Source of the DNA: Streptomyces sp. R33
Lineage (GTDB): Bacteria; Actinomycetota; Actinomycetes; Streptomycetales; Streptomycetaceae
NCBI RefSeq assembly: GCF_041200175.1
Contig: NZ_CP165727.1
Span: forward strand, 7,558,001 to 7,622,000
Length of the DNA stretch: 64,000 bases
Reading direction: 5' to 3'
Below the pieces are notes generated by a model that ran no database searches, was not told the origin of the DNA, and worked only from the letters and a program-made list of their open reading frames with translations. A program made the position numbers and the translations under genes. This document shows positions 32,898 to 43,200 of this stretch, piece by piece (the stretch's first letter is position 1; each line of letters opens with the position of its first letter).

Positions 32898-35800
32898 TCA
32901 CTCGCGGTGCGTGATGGCCACCAGTGCCGCGTCCCGTACCTCCGTCTCCGCGTGCCGCCTCAGCTCCCGCAGCAGCGCCCGCCACTCGGCAGGCCAGTCG
33001 CAACGCCCGCCCATCGCCGAGGTGAGCGCGACGGCGAACAAACCCGGAACCGGGGCGCCGTCCTGCGCGAGACCCCGTACGGCCTCCAGCACCACGGCGG
33101 GGTCCCCGACCCGGTCGCCGTGCCGGTTCCCGTCGCGCAGCGAGACCGCCGTCGTCGCGGCCAGCCCGGGCCGGCCCGCGTGGGCCGCCACGAGCTCGGC
33201 CAGGGCCGCCCGCAGCTCTGGCAGGTCCGCGCGCAGGTCGACCGACCGCCTCAGCAGCGCCACGCGGGCCGTGGCCAGGGCGGGTTCACCGGCGAGCTGC
33301 CGTACCAGGGCCGCGCGCAGCCCGTGGTGCTCCGCCGCGACGATCTGGCTCAGGAACCGCACCCGCTGGAGGGCCGGCAGATCGCGCTCGGCCTCGGCCT
33401 CCGCGTCGTCCCCGGACCGTACGACGGCCAACAGCCCGTCCACGGCGCGATGGAACTGGCTCCCGGGCTCGCCGCCGCCGACGGGGTGCGGGAGCCCCGA
33501 ACCGGCGATCTTCTCCAGCGCCGTCGCCGCGGCCTGCCAGCCGGGGTTCGGCGCCAGGTCGCAAACGGCCCGCCGTACGGGGTCCGCGGCGTCCGGCGCG
33601 TAGGCGACCCAGTCCGGCAGCGCCGCGACCGCCTGAGCGGCCACGGACCGCTGGGGAGAGGCGGCGAGGAGCGCCACCAGCCGGGCGTAGCGCGGCCGGT
33701 GCGGCGCCGCCACCGAGAGCACCGGGGTGTGCGCGATCACGGCCCCGGCCTCCCGGGTACCGCTCGCCGCGGCCGTCTCCAGCAGGTCCCAGACCTCCCC
33801 GGTCCCCAGGAGCCCGATCGCCAGGCTCACGGCGGCGGTCGCCACGTCGGGGTGGCTGTCGGCGTCGCCGGAGATGCGTGCCAGCAGCGCCGCGGCCCGG
33901 CGGGGCGGCAGGAACCGAGCGCTCAGGCGGAGCGCCTCCTTGCGGCTGGTCACCTTGACCCCCGAAGGCGCGGCCAACAGCCCGTCCAGCAGCTCCGCGA
34001 GCCGGGTCGGCGCGGTCGCCGCCGCGGCCCGCCCGGCTGCGTACACCGCGACCCGGGCGTGGTCGTCGCCCGCGTGCGCGAGCAGTTCGGGCAGGACCAC
34101 GGCGGGCTCCACCGTCCGGGCCGCGGCGGCCAGGGCGGTCTCCGCGAGCCGTGTGTCCGCCGAGCGCGCGTGCCGTCGTACGAACTCCAGCCCGTGGTCG
34201 GGGATCCGCGCCGCCGAGCGCAGGGCGTCCGCCCGCTCGTACACCGTCCTGGATTCGTCGCCGACGGCCACCTCGGCGAGCCAGGCCGCCTCGTCCTGCT
34301 GGCGCGGCACCCACCGGTCCGCCCGCTCGAGCCGGGGGAGCGGCCGTACGGAGCCCTCGCGCAGGAACCGGCCGTACGGCGGACGCGCGGCGAGCGCGGA
34401 GTCCAGCAGATCGGTGCGGTGAGCCGACAGCACGTCCAGTACGGGCGCCAGCGCGGCCGCCGACGGCTCCCGCTCCAGCAGTACGGCCACCCGCGCGCCG
34501 CGCGTCGCCGGGTCCGACAGCCAGACCCCGGCGAGCCGCGGGAACACCCCGCCGGCGCACTGCTCCAGGGACTCGCCGAGCATCCGCTGGAGCTCCGGCA
34601 TGAGGCGGCAGCGGTCCCCGAGATAGGACACGAGCGTGAGCAGCGGTTCGTACTCGCCCTTGGACGCCCGGCCGTCGAGCCAGGGGCGCAGGACCTCGAA
34701 GATCCGCTGCTCCCGGCCGCGCGGCAGCACGCCCCCGTACCCGCCGTGCAGGAGGCGCCCGGTGCGGACGGCACGCTCGCGGAGCGTGCGCAGCGCCCAG
34801 TCGAGCAGCACGCAGGACGGAGCCGGTTCCTCCAGCACCGCGAACACCAGGCGCTCCAGGGCCCGGCGCGTGTCGTCGGAGTGGTCGCGGGCCTCGACGG
34901 CGTCCACGGCGATCCGCTCCAGGCAGGCCACCGACGCCTCGGCGGCCAGCAGCGGCACCGGCACCCTGGACAGGGCCGCCAGGGCGGCCGAGCGCACGGG
35001 GTCGCGTTCGTTGCGCAGCCGCCGTGTCATCAGTTCCAGCACCTCGCCCAGCGCTTCGGCGTCGCTCGCGTGGACCGCGTTCTCGACGAACCGGACCCAG
35101 GCCACCCGGCGGGTGTCGGCGTCGGAGCTCCGCGTCCCGGCGAGGAGTTCCGGCCGCGCCTCGGCGACCGGCAGGTGCGCGACCGCTTCGAGGACTCGGT
35201 CGGCCGCCCCCGCGTCCCGGCGGGCGCGGTCCGCGCGGCGCCGTGCCACGGCCTGGCGGCGCTCGCGCGGGAGCACGGCCAGGACGTCGTCGGGGACCAT
35301 CCCGTCGGGGGCGGGGAGGTGCGCGGTGGCCGCGTCGTGGAACGCCGCACGCCGGCCCGGAGGCAGCGCCTTCAACAGCGCGGCCAGGTACGCGGGGCGC
35401 CCCGCCCAGCGGCGGCCGAGGGCGGGCAGGGACGGCGGATCGGCCCGGACGAGCTGCCGCAGCCGGGACGGCGGAAGGAGGCGCTCCTGGTACCCGTCCG
35501 CCCGTTCGGGGGAGGTCAGCCAGCGTACGAAGCGTTCCGCGTCGGCGGCGATCAGATCGCCGACCCGGTCGTCCAGGCGCCGGGGCAGCCGGCCCGGCCC
35601 GTACTGCTCCAGCAGGCCGAGCACGCGCTGCGGGGCGGCGGGCAGGGCCGCGGCCAGACCCGGGGCCTGACGTTCCCACCAGCTCGTGCGCAGGCCCTCC
35701 GGCAGCTCCGCCAGTTCGGCCGCCGCCTGGTCCAGCACCGGGCCGGGATGGCAGCGGCCCAGCCGGTGCCAGTGGGTGACGGCATGGGCCAGCTCCGGCA

Positions 35801-36269
35801 GCAGGGCGGAGACGAACTCCGGCCCGCAGGCCGGGAGCAGGGAGGCGGCCTCGGCGTCGCCCCACTGGGCCCGGACGAGGGGCGTCAGCCGTTCCGCGAG
35901 CGCCCGGCGTGATCCCCGGAACACGGCTTGCGTCAGCTCCCGGCGGATCTCGGCGGAGGCGTCGTCGTACGCCGCCTCGATCGCCTCGTCCGGCACGGGC
36001 AGCGTGCGCACGGCCCGCCGGGCGAAGGACCGCACCACCGGGTCCGGGTCGGCCAGCCGCTGCGCCAGGTACTCGGTCTGCCGCCCCGCCGATGCCGCCA
36101 GCGCCGCCAGCCGCCGCTCGTAGCGGCCCCGGCCGGCCAGCTCGGCCAGTACGCCGGGCAGTTCGCCGCTGCGGGCGAGGTCCCGGGCGGTGGTGGCGAG
36201 CAGCCGCAGCCGTTCGGCGTACGGGAGCGGATCGAGGTCGGCGAGCAGGCGTTCGACTGAGCGTGACAT
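32898..36269 (-). CDS. Large HEAT-repeat-like protein
   Basis: A 1123-residue, apparently cytoplasmic, all-helical protein composed of short amphipathic helix pairs rich in Ala, Leu and Arg: for example LAQRLADPDPVVRSFARRAV near 70 and RLRNERDPVRSAALAALSRV in the middle. The spacing and the D-P-V-R turns are typical of HEAT or PBS-lyase-like repeats, which act as flexible protein-binding scaffolds. No catalytic motif was seen. It stands alone between the ATP-grasp genes and a terminator hairpin. The open frame extends to 36863 but the extension is low-complexity shadow of the anti-sigma gene; MSRSVERLL is preferred. Confidence 0.82.
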   Translation of the reverse strand: MSRSVERLLADLDPLPYAERLRLLATTARDLARSGELPGVLAELAGRGRYERRLAALAASAGRQTEYLAQRLADPDPVVRSFARRAVRTLPVPDEAIEAAYDDASAEIRRELTQAVFRGSRRALAERLTPLVRAQWGDAEAASLLPACGPEFVSALLPELAHAVTHWHRLGRCHPGPVLDQAAAELAELPEGLRTSWWERQAPGLAAALPAAPQRVLGLLEQYGPGRLPRRLDDRVGDLIAADAERFVRWLTSPERADGYQERLLPPSRLRQLVRADPPSLPALGRRWAGRPAYLAALLKALPPGRRAAFHDAATAHLPAPDGMVPDDVLAVLPRERRQAVARRRADRARRDAGAADRVLEAVAHLPVAEARPELLAGTRSSDADTRRVAWVRFVENAVHASDAEALGEVLELMTRRLRNERDPVRSAALAALSRVPVPLLAAEASVACLERIAVDAVEARDHSDDTRRALERLVFAVLEEPAPSCVLLDWALRTLRERAVRTGRLLHGGYGGVLPRGREQRIFEVLRPWLDGRASKGEYEPLLTLVSYLGDRCRLMPELQRMLGESLEQCAGGVFPRLAGVWLSDPATRGARVAVLLEREPSAAALAPVLDVLSAHRTDLLDSALAARPPYGRFLREGSVRPLPRLERADRWVPRQQDEAAWLAEVAVGDESRTVYERADALRSAARIPDHGLEFVRRHARSADTRLAETALAAAARTVEPAVVLPELLAHAGDDHARVAVYAAGRAAAATAPTRLAELLDGLLAAPSGVKVTSRKEALRLSARFLPPRRAAALLARISGDADSHPDVATAAVSLAIGLLGTGEVWDLLETAAASGTREAGAVIAHTPVLSVAAPHRPRYARLVALLAASPQRSVAAQAVAALPDWVAYAPDAADPVRRAVCDLAPNPGWQAAATALEKIAGSGLPHPVGGGEPGSQFHRAVDGLLAVVRSGDDAEAEAERDLPALQRVRFLSQIVAAEHHGLRAALVRQLAGEPALATARVALLRRSVDLRADLPELRAALAELVAAHAGRPGLAATTAVSLRDGNRHGDRVGDPAVVLEAVRGLAQDGAPVPGLFAVALTSAMGGRCDWPAEWRALLRELRRHAETEVRDAALVAITHRE

Positions 36270-36333
36270 GGCGTTCAGTGTGCCCACCGGGGCTGACGAG
36301 GAGAAACGGTTTCCCGGCGGCTGCGCACAGCGA

Positions 36334-36370
36334 GGAGCCCGGGCGGCCGTCACTCGGCCGCCCGGGCTCC
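36334..36370. terminator. Strong hairpin terminator
   Basis: A perfect 16-bp GC-rich stem (GGAGCCCGGGCGGCCG) with a 5-base loop, downstream of the minus-strand anti-sigma gene and upstream of the HEAT-like gene. Confidence 0.8.
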
Positions 36371-36400
36371 GCTTCTCCTCGTCGACGGGCCCCCGCCGGA

Positions 36401-37129
36401 TTACACCGGCATGGGCACGGACACGAACCGCTTGCCCGATTCGTTCTCGACCACGACCTCCTTGACGTTGGCCGGGTCCACCGCCGCCGAGCCGTCCAGC
36501 GAGGCACCCTTGCCCTCGCCGTTCTGGCTGCCGACGACCCAGCTGCCCGCGGAGGTGCGCTTGCCGTCCTTCCCGACGACGATCAGCAGGCAGCGCTCGC
36601 CGGGCGGGATCCCCGCCACGGCCGCGTGCACCCGTACCCATTTGGCGGCGGGTGTGACCTGCACGGTCATCCGCGCATTGGTGCCCGGGTCGGTGGCCGA
36701 TGCCACCTTCGTACCGGCCACCGGGGGTGACGGCTGCGCCGTGACCGTCGGCGTCGGCGGCAGCGGCTGGGCGACGGGCCCGCCGTCCGCGGAGCCCAGC
36801 TGCGCCCCGGCCCAGAACACGGCGGCCAGCGAGGCCGCCGCGGCCAGTCCCGCGACGCTCCATCGTCGGCGCCGCTCGCCCGACGCCTCGCCCCGCATCT
36901 GCCGCAGCGTGCGCTGGAGCAGCAGATCACCGCCCTGCGGCGGTCCGTCGAGGAAGGCCTCCGCAGGCACCTCGCCCAATGCCGCTTCCATCTCGCGCAA
37001 CGCGGCCACCTCCTCACGGCATTGCACGCAGCCGCTCATGTGCTCTTCGACCTGGCGGACGTCCTCCGCCTCCAGGACGCCGAGAACGTACGGGCCGAGC
37101 AGTTCCTCCTCGTGCCGCTGCCGGTTCAT
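36401..37129 (-). CDS. Anti-sigma factor with ZAS zinc motif and RskA-like domain
   Basis: A 242-residue single-pass membrane anti-sigma factor. The N-terminal domain has the ZAS signature (HEEELLGPYVLGVL, then EEHMSGCVQC with His30, Cys34, Cys37). A membrane helix follows at about 92-110 (VAGLAAAASLAAVFWAGAQL), then a Thr/Pro linker and an extracellular anti-sigma-K/RskA domain (VRVHAAVAGIPPGERCLLIV). It holds the co-encoded sigma factor at the membrane. The ATG overlaps the sigma stop (ATGA), the standard arrangement for stoichiometric synthesis. Confidence 0.93.
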   Translation of the reverse strand: MNRQRHEEELLGPYVLGVLEAEDVRQVEEHMSGCVQCREEVAALREMEAALGEVPAEAFLDGPPQGGDLLLQRTLRQMRGEASGERRRRWSVAGLAAAASLAAVFWAGAQLGSADGGPVAQPLPPTPTVTAQPSPPVAGTKVASATDPGTNARMTVQVTPAAKWVRVHAAVAGIPPGERCLLIVVGKDGKRTSAGSWVVGSQNGEGKGASLDGSAAVDPANVKEVVVENESGKRFVSVPMPV

Positions 37130-37722
37130 GCCACCACCTCACGCAGTCCGGCGGGCTGCTGGGGCGGCCTGCCCATTCGATTGCCCTCCCTGGTACTGCC
37201 TTGTCGGAATACCTCGCGCAGCGCCTTGAGGGCGTAGTGCGCGCGTGATTTGACCGTGCCCGCCGGGATGCCGAGGCTGTCGGCCGCCTCGGCCACGCTG
37301 AGCTGGCGGTAGTACAACTCCTTCAGCACGTCCCGGTGCTCCGGGGACAGCTGGTCGAGGGCCCCCAGCACGGTCATCGTGTCGACCACGGAATCGGCGT
37401 GGTCCAGCTCCACCGGGGGAGCGGCCGCGGCCCCGGAAACCTCCGCGGGGCGGGCGGCCTTGGCCCGGTAGCGGTCGGTGATGATGTTGCGGGCCACCGT
37501 CAGCAGCCAGCCGCGCACCGAACCCTTTCCGTTGACCAGGACCTCGGAATGCCGCCAGGCCCGGATGAGGGTCTCCTGGACGACGTCCTCGGCCGTGGCC
37601 CGGTCACCGGTCAGCCGGGTGGCGTAGGCGAGCAGGGCGTGGCCGTGCTCCTCGTAGACCGACCTGATCAAAGCCTCGTCGGTCGAGCCCCGCCGCGTGC
37701 GGGGCCACAGTGGTCCGGCCAT
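37126..37722 (-). CDS. ECF RNA polymerase sigma factor
   Basis: A 198-residue group 4 sigma factor. Region 2 spans VYEEHGHALLAYATRLTGDR through EDVVQETLIRAWRH and WLLTVARNIITDRYR; region 4 is LGALDQLSPEHRDVLKELYY and SVAEAADSLGIPAGTVKSR. The size, partner and region 4 resemble the SigK/SigL-type ECF group with RskA anti-sigma. ATG 37722 is preceded by GGAGAGG and preferred over in-frame ATGs at 37749 and 37791. It directs transcription of an unknown envelope-related regulon. Confidence 0.93.
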   Translation of the reverse strand: MAGPLWPRTRRGSTDEALIRSVYEEHGHALLAYATRLTGDRATAEDVVQETLIRAWRHSEVLVNGKGSVRGWLLTVARNIITDRYRAKAARPAEVSGAAAAPPVELDHADSVVDTMTVLGALDQLSPEHRDVLKELYYRQLSVAEAADSLGIPAGTVKSRAHYALKALREVFRQGSTREGNRMGRPPQQPAGLREVVA

Positions 37723-37837
37723 CTCACCCTCTCCGTCTTCCTCGCCCATCTGGTGCGGACAGAACACGCCTCCCGACGGGACCTGGTTCATGTGACCCGC
37801 ATCACTCCGATGCGGCGGTACTTCGACGCGGCGGCCC

Positions 37838-38830
37838 TCAGGTCCGGCAGCCGAGCCCCTCGTTGAGGCATGCGACGACCGCGGCCATCTGCCCGTCCGT
37901 CATGGCGTCCACGAACATCGCGTGGTCCGTCTTCGGGCTGTGCCGCTGCTCGGGGAAGGAGTCGACGGCGACCGGCACGCCCGGCGGCACGTCGTACGCG
38001 AGGGAGATGCGCAGCTGGGGCACGGCGAAGGTGCCCTGCGGGCAGACGCCGTTGGCCGCGGGGAAGCCCAGGTGCGAGCGGTGGCCCGGGCTCTCGGTGT
38101 CCAGTCCGTTCCAGCAGCTGGGGAAGACGAGCGTACGGGTGAGGCGTTCGCCGGCGGGGCAGCGCGGGTAGCGGGTGGTGAACCGGTCGGGGGATCCGGA
38201 ACAGCCCCAGCGGGCGCGGACGTCGGCGTCGCTCGCCGCGGTGTACGCCACCGCGTCACCTGTCATCGCGCGCAGGAAGCGCGGCATCGGCACGACCTTG
38301 GCCACCGGGCTGCCGCGGAACTCCACGGAGACCGCCGCCTCGGGCAGGATCTCGCCCGAGTTGCCGTGCCCCGCGGAGCTCTCGTGGGGGTGGCTGCCCG
38401 CCCGGTCGAGCCGGCGCAGGACGGGCCAGTAGTACGTGGAGCGGTCGCCCCCGCGGCAACTGGTCGCGGCCGCGGCGAGGGAGGCATCGGTCGACATCGC
38501 GTCCGTGGACAGGTTCCCGACGTACGCGTGCGTGTGGTGGGCGCCCGAGCGCAGTCCCGGCGACACCACCAGGTTGTCCTCGTTGTAGTGGCGCTCCTCG
38601 TTGCGGCCGCAGTCCACCGTCACGGTGCCCGTCGAGGCGTCGGGCCCGGCCGACGGATCGCGGGGACCGGGGGGTACGTCCTGTATGTCCACGTAGTCAC
38701 GGGAGTTCATCCCGGAATGCGGCGTCCCGTCGGGGCTCGCCACCCGGGCAGCGCCCAGCACGGCGGCGGTCAGCCCGATGCCGAGCACCAGGCAGACGAG
38801 CAGTGTGAGCAGTCGGCGTTCGTTCCGCAT
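37838..38830 (-). CDS. Secreted DUF1996 protein
   Basis: A 330-residue exported protein. N-terminal signal-anchor LLTLLVCLVLGIGLTAAVLG is followed by a DUF1996-like domain with the hallmark HTHAYVGN, the His-rich HPHESSAGHGNSGEILP region, and late FPSCWNG and RSHLGFPA motifs. Cys residues in the mature part could form disulfides. Function is unknown; relatives occur in fungi and actinomycetes and contain many conserved aromatic and His residues. It is divergent from the DUF1838 gene across 112 bp. Confidence 0.85.
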   Translation of the reverse strand: MRNERRLLTLLVCLVLGIGLTAAVLGAARVASPDGTPHSGMNSRDYVDIQDVPPGPRDPSAGPDASTGTVTVDCGRNEERHYNEDNLVVSPGLRSGAHHTHAYVGNLSTDAMSTDASLAAAATSCRGGDRSTYYWPVLRRLDRAGSHPHESSAGHGNSGEILPEAAVSVEFRGSPVAKVVPMPRFLRAMTGDAVAYTAASDADVRARWGCSGSPDRFTTRYPRCPAGERLTRTLVFPSCWNGLDTESPGHRSHLGFPAANGVCPQGTFAVPQLRISLAYDVPPGVPVAVDSFPEQRHSPKTDHAMFVDAMTDGQMAAVVACLNEGLGCRT

Positions 38831-38942
38831 GCGGGTCACGGTTGCCGCTGCGCGCCGCAGCGTCAACCTGGCATCCGCATCTCGGCCGGGCAGCAGCCGG
38901 GGAGCTTGCCGAGCCGGCGGCCGGCCGCGCACAGTACCCGGC

Positions 38943-39689
38943 ATGACACCCGCTGAGCTCCTGCACGCGTTCGCCCGCACCCGCGCCTCGCTCGACGGCG
39001 CCGAGGTGACCTTCTGGTGGTCCGGGGACGTCCACTCCTGGGCCCCGGACCAGCCGTACCGGCGCCTCTTCGGCTTCGAAGGCGTCAACGTCGCCCGGCT
39101 CGTCGATGACCCGGAGACGGGAGGCTTCCAACTGCTCACCAGGGAAGCCGCGTTCTACCTGGATCCGCAGACCCGGGAGATCCTGGACACCTGGGAGGGC
39201 AAGCCGGTGATCCACATCTGGAACGATCCGGCCAATCTGAGGCTGCGGCCGTTCCCGGTCCCGCTGACCGAGCTCGGGGACCAGGTCTGCTTCAGTCTGG
39301 AGATCCCGCTCGCCTACCCCTCGCCGCTCCCGGTCGCCGAGTACCCGCTGAACTCCGCCGACGACACGTACAAGGCCCTGGAGCTCTTCCAGTTCTTCGC
39401 GCCGCGCTCCGTGCTCACCACCAAGGAGCCGGGCGTCCCCTGCACCATGTCGTGGATGCGGATGTCCCCGTGGCTCCCGTGGATGGAACAGGGCCAGCGC
39501 CCGGGCGGCCTCACCTTCCACTGCCGGGGCCGCAAGCTCGCCTCCTACGCCGAGGTCCCGGAACGCACCCGCGCCCACATCGCGGCGCACCACCCCGAGT
39601 ACGCGCACGCCCCGGAGAAGTGGACCGAACCCAACGAGACGAGCTGGACCTCCTTCCGCAGGCACCACGCACCGCAGCCGCGGCCCTGA
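38943..39689 (+). CDS. DUF1838-family protein
   Basis: A 248-residue protein without signal peptide. Conserved-looking blocks are VTFWWSGDVHSWAPDQPYRR, LFGFEGVNVARL, a Trp/Met-rich MSWMRMSPWLPWM and KWTEPNETSWTSF near the C-terminus, matching the DUF1838 pattern. That family is of unknown activity and is often found with SDR oxidoreductases in other bacteria. Here it is a single gene; the 222-bp gap to the next gene has no recognised elements. ATG 38943 was chosen because upstream in-frame residues are Arg-rich with no conservation-like pattern. Confidence 0.78.
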   Translation: MTPAELLHAFARTRASLDGAEVTFWWSGDVHSWAPDQPYRRLFGFEGVNVARLVDDPETGGFQLLTREAAFYLDPQTREILDTWEGKPVIHIWNDPANLRLRPFPVPLTELGDQVCFSLEIPLAYPSPLPVAEYPLNSADDTYKALELFQFFAPRSVLTTKEPGVPCTMSWMRMSPWLPWMEQGQRPGGLTFHCRGRKLASYAEVPERTRAHIAAHHPEYAHAPEKWTEPNETSWTSFRRHHAPQPRP

Positions 39690-39911
39690 CGGCCCGACGG
39701 CTCTGCCGGGCCCGCGGCCCGTACGGCGCAGCCCGGGATGCGGCACGCGCCGGGTTCTGACGATGATGGCAGGACCCGGCAGCGGGCTCGTACACACGCC
39801 CGCCCACCGGTCGACCGCATGCGCCGCCGACGCCCGACGCCCGACGCCATCGCCGTCCCGGTCGCGGCCATGAACGGCCTCAGCCCTGCCGTGCACGTGT
39901 GAGGAGGAGTT

Positions 39912-40268
39912 GTGGCACCTCTGGCTCGGATCCGCCTCGACGGCGGGGGCGGTCTTCTGATCGAAGCCCCGGCCGGGCTGGAGGCTTTGGAGGGGCCGGT
40001 GAAGGCCGGCCGCCTCGGCGAGGCCATCCACGACCTGCCGGGGACGCTGCAAGAGGCTCTGGTCCCGATCACGAAGGCGGTCGACGCCACCCTCGGGCAA
40101 CTGCGCAAGGCGCAGCCCGACCACATCGCCGTCGCCTTCGGTGTCGACCTCGCGTTCGAGGCAGGGGCCGTGATCACCAAGACCGGCGCCGGCTGCCACT
40201 TGAACGTGACCGTCGCCTGGAGGGCGCCCGGCGCCGCCCGACCGGGCCCGGACGGCAGCGCGGGCTGA
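39912..40268 (+). CDS. Trypsin-co-occurring (trypco1/CU044_2847-like) small protein
   Basis: A 118-residue protein with the arrangement of the trypco1 family: N-terminal strand (LARIRLDGGGGLLIEAP), a helical middle (LPGTLQEALVPITKAVDATL) and a C-terminal beta section ending FGVDLAFEAGAVITKTGAG...LNVTVAW. These domains accompany trypsin-like proteases and STAND NTPases in predicted conflict systems. It is followed after five bases by such a protease-NTPase gene, so the two are surely co-transcribed. GTG 39912 lies just after GAGGAGGAG. Its role, inhibitor, substrate or adaptor, is unknown. Confidence 0.75.
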   Translation: MAPLARIRLDGGGGLLIEAPAGLEALEGPVKAGRLGEAIHDLPGTLQEALVPITKAVDATLGQLRKAQPDHIAVAFGVDLAFEAGAVITKTGAGCHLNVTVAWRAPGAARPGPDGSAG

Positions 40269-40273
40269 TCCGG

Positions 40274-43200
40274 GTGGACAGCGCCGGCGACGGGCCGGAT
40301 CCCGCGAGGGGCCCGGCGGACGACCACCCGCCGGGAGCGGGAATCTCGGCCGCAGTGGCTCAGGTCCTCGCCGCCGACGGCGCGGTGGCCGGCGCCGGCT
40401 TCCTCGTGGCCCGGGACATCCTGGTCACCTGCGCGCACGTCGTCACCGGGGCCGGATCCGGGCCCGGCGGGAGCGTCCAGCTGGTCTTCCCGCACGCGGC
40501 CGGCGCGCCCCGGGTCGAGGGGCAGGTCCTGGAGGAGCCGTGGCGGGCCCCCGACGACGAGGACGTGGCCGTCGTCCGCCTGGGCGGCGCCCTGCCGGAC
40601 GTGGAGGCGCTGGCGTTGGGCTCTGCCGAAGGCGCCTCGGGCCACAGGGTGCGCTCGTTCGGGTTCCCGGACCAGGCCCCGCGGGGCGGGCACTGGGGCT
40701 ACGGTGTGGCCGGCGACTGGCTGGCGGCCGTCGAGGGCAGGAGCGCGCGCCTCCAGCTGACCGATGCCAACGACCTGACCACCGGGTTCAGCGGCGGGCC
40801 GATCCTCGACACCAAGACCGGCCTGGTCATCGGCATGCTCACCGAGATCACCGCCCCGGACGCGTTCGGGAAGGGGCAGGGCATCGCCTACATCACCCCC
40901 GTAGGGGTCCTGCGTGCGGTATGGCCCGATCTGGTGGAGCAGGACGTGTGTCCCTACCAGGGTCTGGAGCCGTTCACCGCAGCGCAGGCCCGCTGGTTCG
41001 AGGGCCGTAGGGACGCCGTACGGCAGGTCATCCAGAGCCTCGCCCGGCAGCGGCGGGTGACCCTGCTGCTCGGCCCCTCCGGTTCGGGCAAGTCCTCGCT
41101 CGTGGAAGCCGGCGTCCTGCCCGCGCTGGCCGACGGCGCACTGCCCGGCAGCGACCGTTGGCTGCAGGTCACCGCCCGGCCGCGGCAGAACCTGCTGCTC
41201 GAGATCGAGCGCGCCGGGCTTCCGGGGGCCGCGACCGACGGGATCGCCGCAGCCGTCACCCGCAGGCTCGAGGACGAACCCGTGCACGAGCGCGTCGTCC
41301 TGATCATCGACCAGTTCGAGGAACTGCTCGCTCCGTCCGGCAACGGCCTGCAGCACGCACACCGCCAGGCCGCGACGGACCAGATCGCCGAAGCGGTGAA
41401 GTCGCACGCCGAGCTCAGCGTGATCCTGGTCATGCGTGACGACTTCTACCCCCAGCTGGCGGCTCTGGCCCGGATCGTGGAGGCGGCGATGCCGGGGCTG
41501 CTCAACGTGCCGAGTGCGCTGAGCCAGGAAGACCTGCACGACATTATCACCAAGCCCGCCCAGGATCTGGGAGCCCATTTCCAGCCCGGGCTGCCCGAGC
41601 ACATCGTCCGTGACGTCCTGGACATCGCGCCCGAGGGCGCCGCGACCCGCGAGGCACCCGTCACCGCACTCCCCCTGCTGGAGCTGACGCTCAGCCAGCT
41701 GTGGCAGAGGCGCCAGGACGGATACCTCACGCACGATGCGTACGGGCGCATCGGCGGAGTCAGGGGCAGCATGACCACGTGGTGCGAGACGGCCCTCCGC
41801 CAGCTGCCGGACGATCAGCGGCTCATCGCGCAACGGATCCTGACCTCCCTCGTGCGGCCCGCCGACCCCGCCCACCACATTCCCGCGATCCGCGCGCAGG
41901 TCCCCCTGCACGACCTGCGCGACCTGGCGGCCGACCCCCATGCCGCGCCCGACGCCGGCGAGGCCTTCGACGAGGTACTGGCGACCCTCACCCGCTATCG
42001 CATCATCACCACGCACACGCCCCGCACGCCCGGCGGGGACGACACACCCGCCGGTCCGCCGGTCGCGGAACTGATCCACGACGCACTCATCCAGGACTGG
42101 GGCACGCTGCGCGAGTGGGTCAGCCAGGACCACCGCTTCCAGGACTGGCTCGAGGGCACCCGTGAACGGCAGGAACGCTGGAACGAGAGGCGCGACCCGG
42201 GGGACCTCCTCGGGGGGACGGCACTCGCCGAGGGCCTGGACTGGCAGCAGCAGCGCCGCCTGCCGCGGGACATCTGGGACTTCCTCACGGCGAGCCAGCA
42301 GCGCCAGCTGGCCGTCATCCGGCGCAACAAGATCACCATCGCGCTCCTTGCCGCCGGGCTCGTCGTGGCGCTCGTCGCCGTGGGCGGAGCCGTCTGGCAG
42401 TGGCGGACGGCCGAAGTCCAGCGCCGTACGGCCCTCTCCCTCGGGCTCGCCGCCCAGTCCGACGCGCTCATCAGCGCGAACCCCGACCTTGCCGCACTGC
42501 TGGCCATCAAGGCGTACCGCACGAAGCACACGCTCGAATCGATCAAGAGTCTGGACGTTGCCGCCGCCCTCCCACTGCGGCGGCGCCTGTCCGACCACAC
42601 GGCACCGGTGTGGGCGGTGGCGTTCAGTCCCGACGGCCGCACGCTCGCCACGGGCAGTGCCGACAGGACGGTGCGGTTGTGGGACGTGGACACGGGTACG
42701 AGCCGCCCCCCGCTGGCCGGCCACGGCGGCGTGGTGCGGTCGGTCTCGTTCAGCGCGGACGGGCTCACGCTCGCCACTGGCAGTGACGACAGGACGGTGC
42801 GGCTCTGGGACGCGAAGAACGGCGCGCTCCGCACCGTGCTCCCCGGCCATACCGGCGCGGTGCGGTCGGTGGCGTTCGGCGGGGACGGTGTGCTGGCCAG
42901 TGGTGGTGACGACGGGACGGTGCGGTTGTGGGATGTGGACGCGGGCACGGCGCGTACGCTGTCCGGCCACACGGGGCCGGTGGTCTCGGTGGCGTTCGGC
43001 CGCGACGGTGTGCTGGCCAGTGGTGGTGACGACGGGACGGTGCGGTTGTGGGATGTGGACGCCGGCACGGCGCGTACGCTGTCCGACCGCCGCGCACCGG
43101 TGGAGTCGGTGGCGTTCAGTCGGGACGGGCGCACTCTCGCCACGGGCAGCCTCGACGGCACGGTGCAGTTGTGGGACGTGGACACGGGCACGAGTCGCCC

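Noticed and set aside
31926..35912. 1328-residue Arg/Gly/Pro/His-rich plus-strand open frame
   Set aside because: Antisense to ATP-grasp A and the HEAT-like gene; composition typical of GC shadow.
36270..36863. N-terminal extension of the HEAT-like protein
   Set aside because: Would overlap the anti-sigma gene and the terminator hairpin, with Gly/Arg low-complexity residues.
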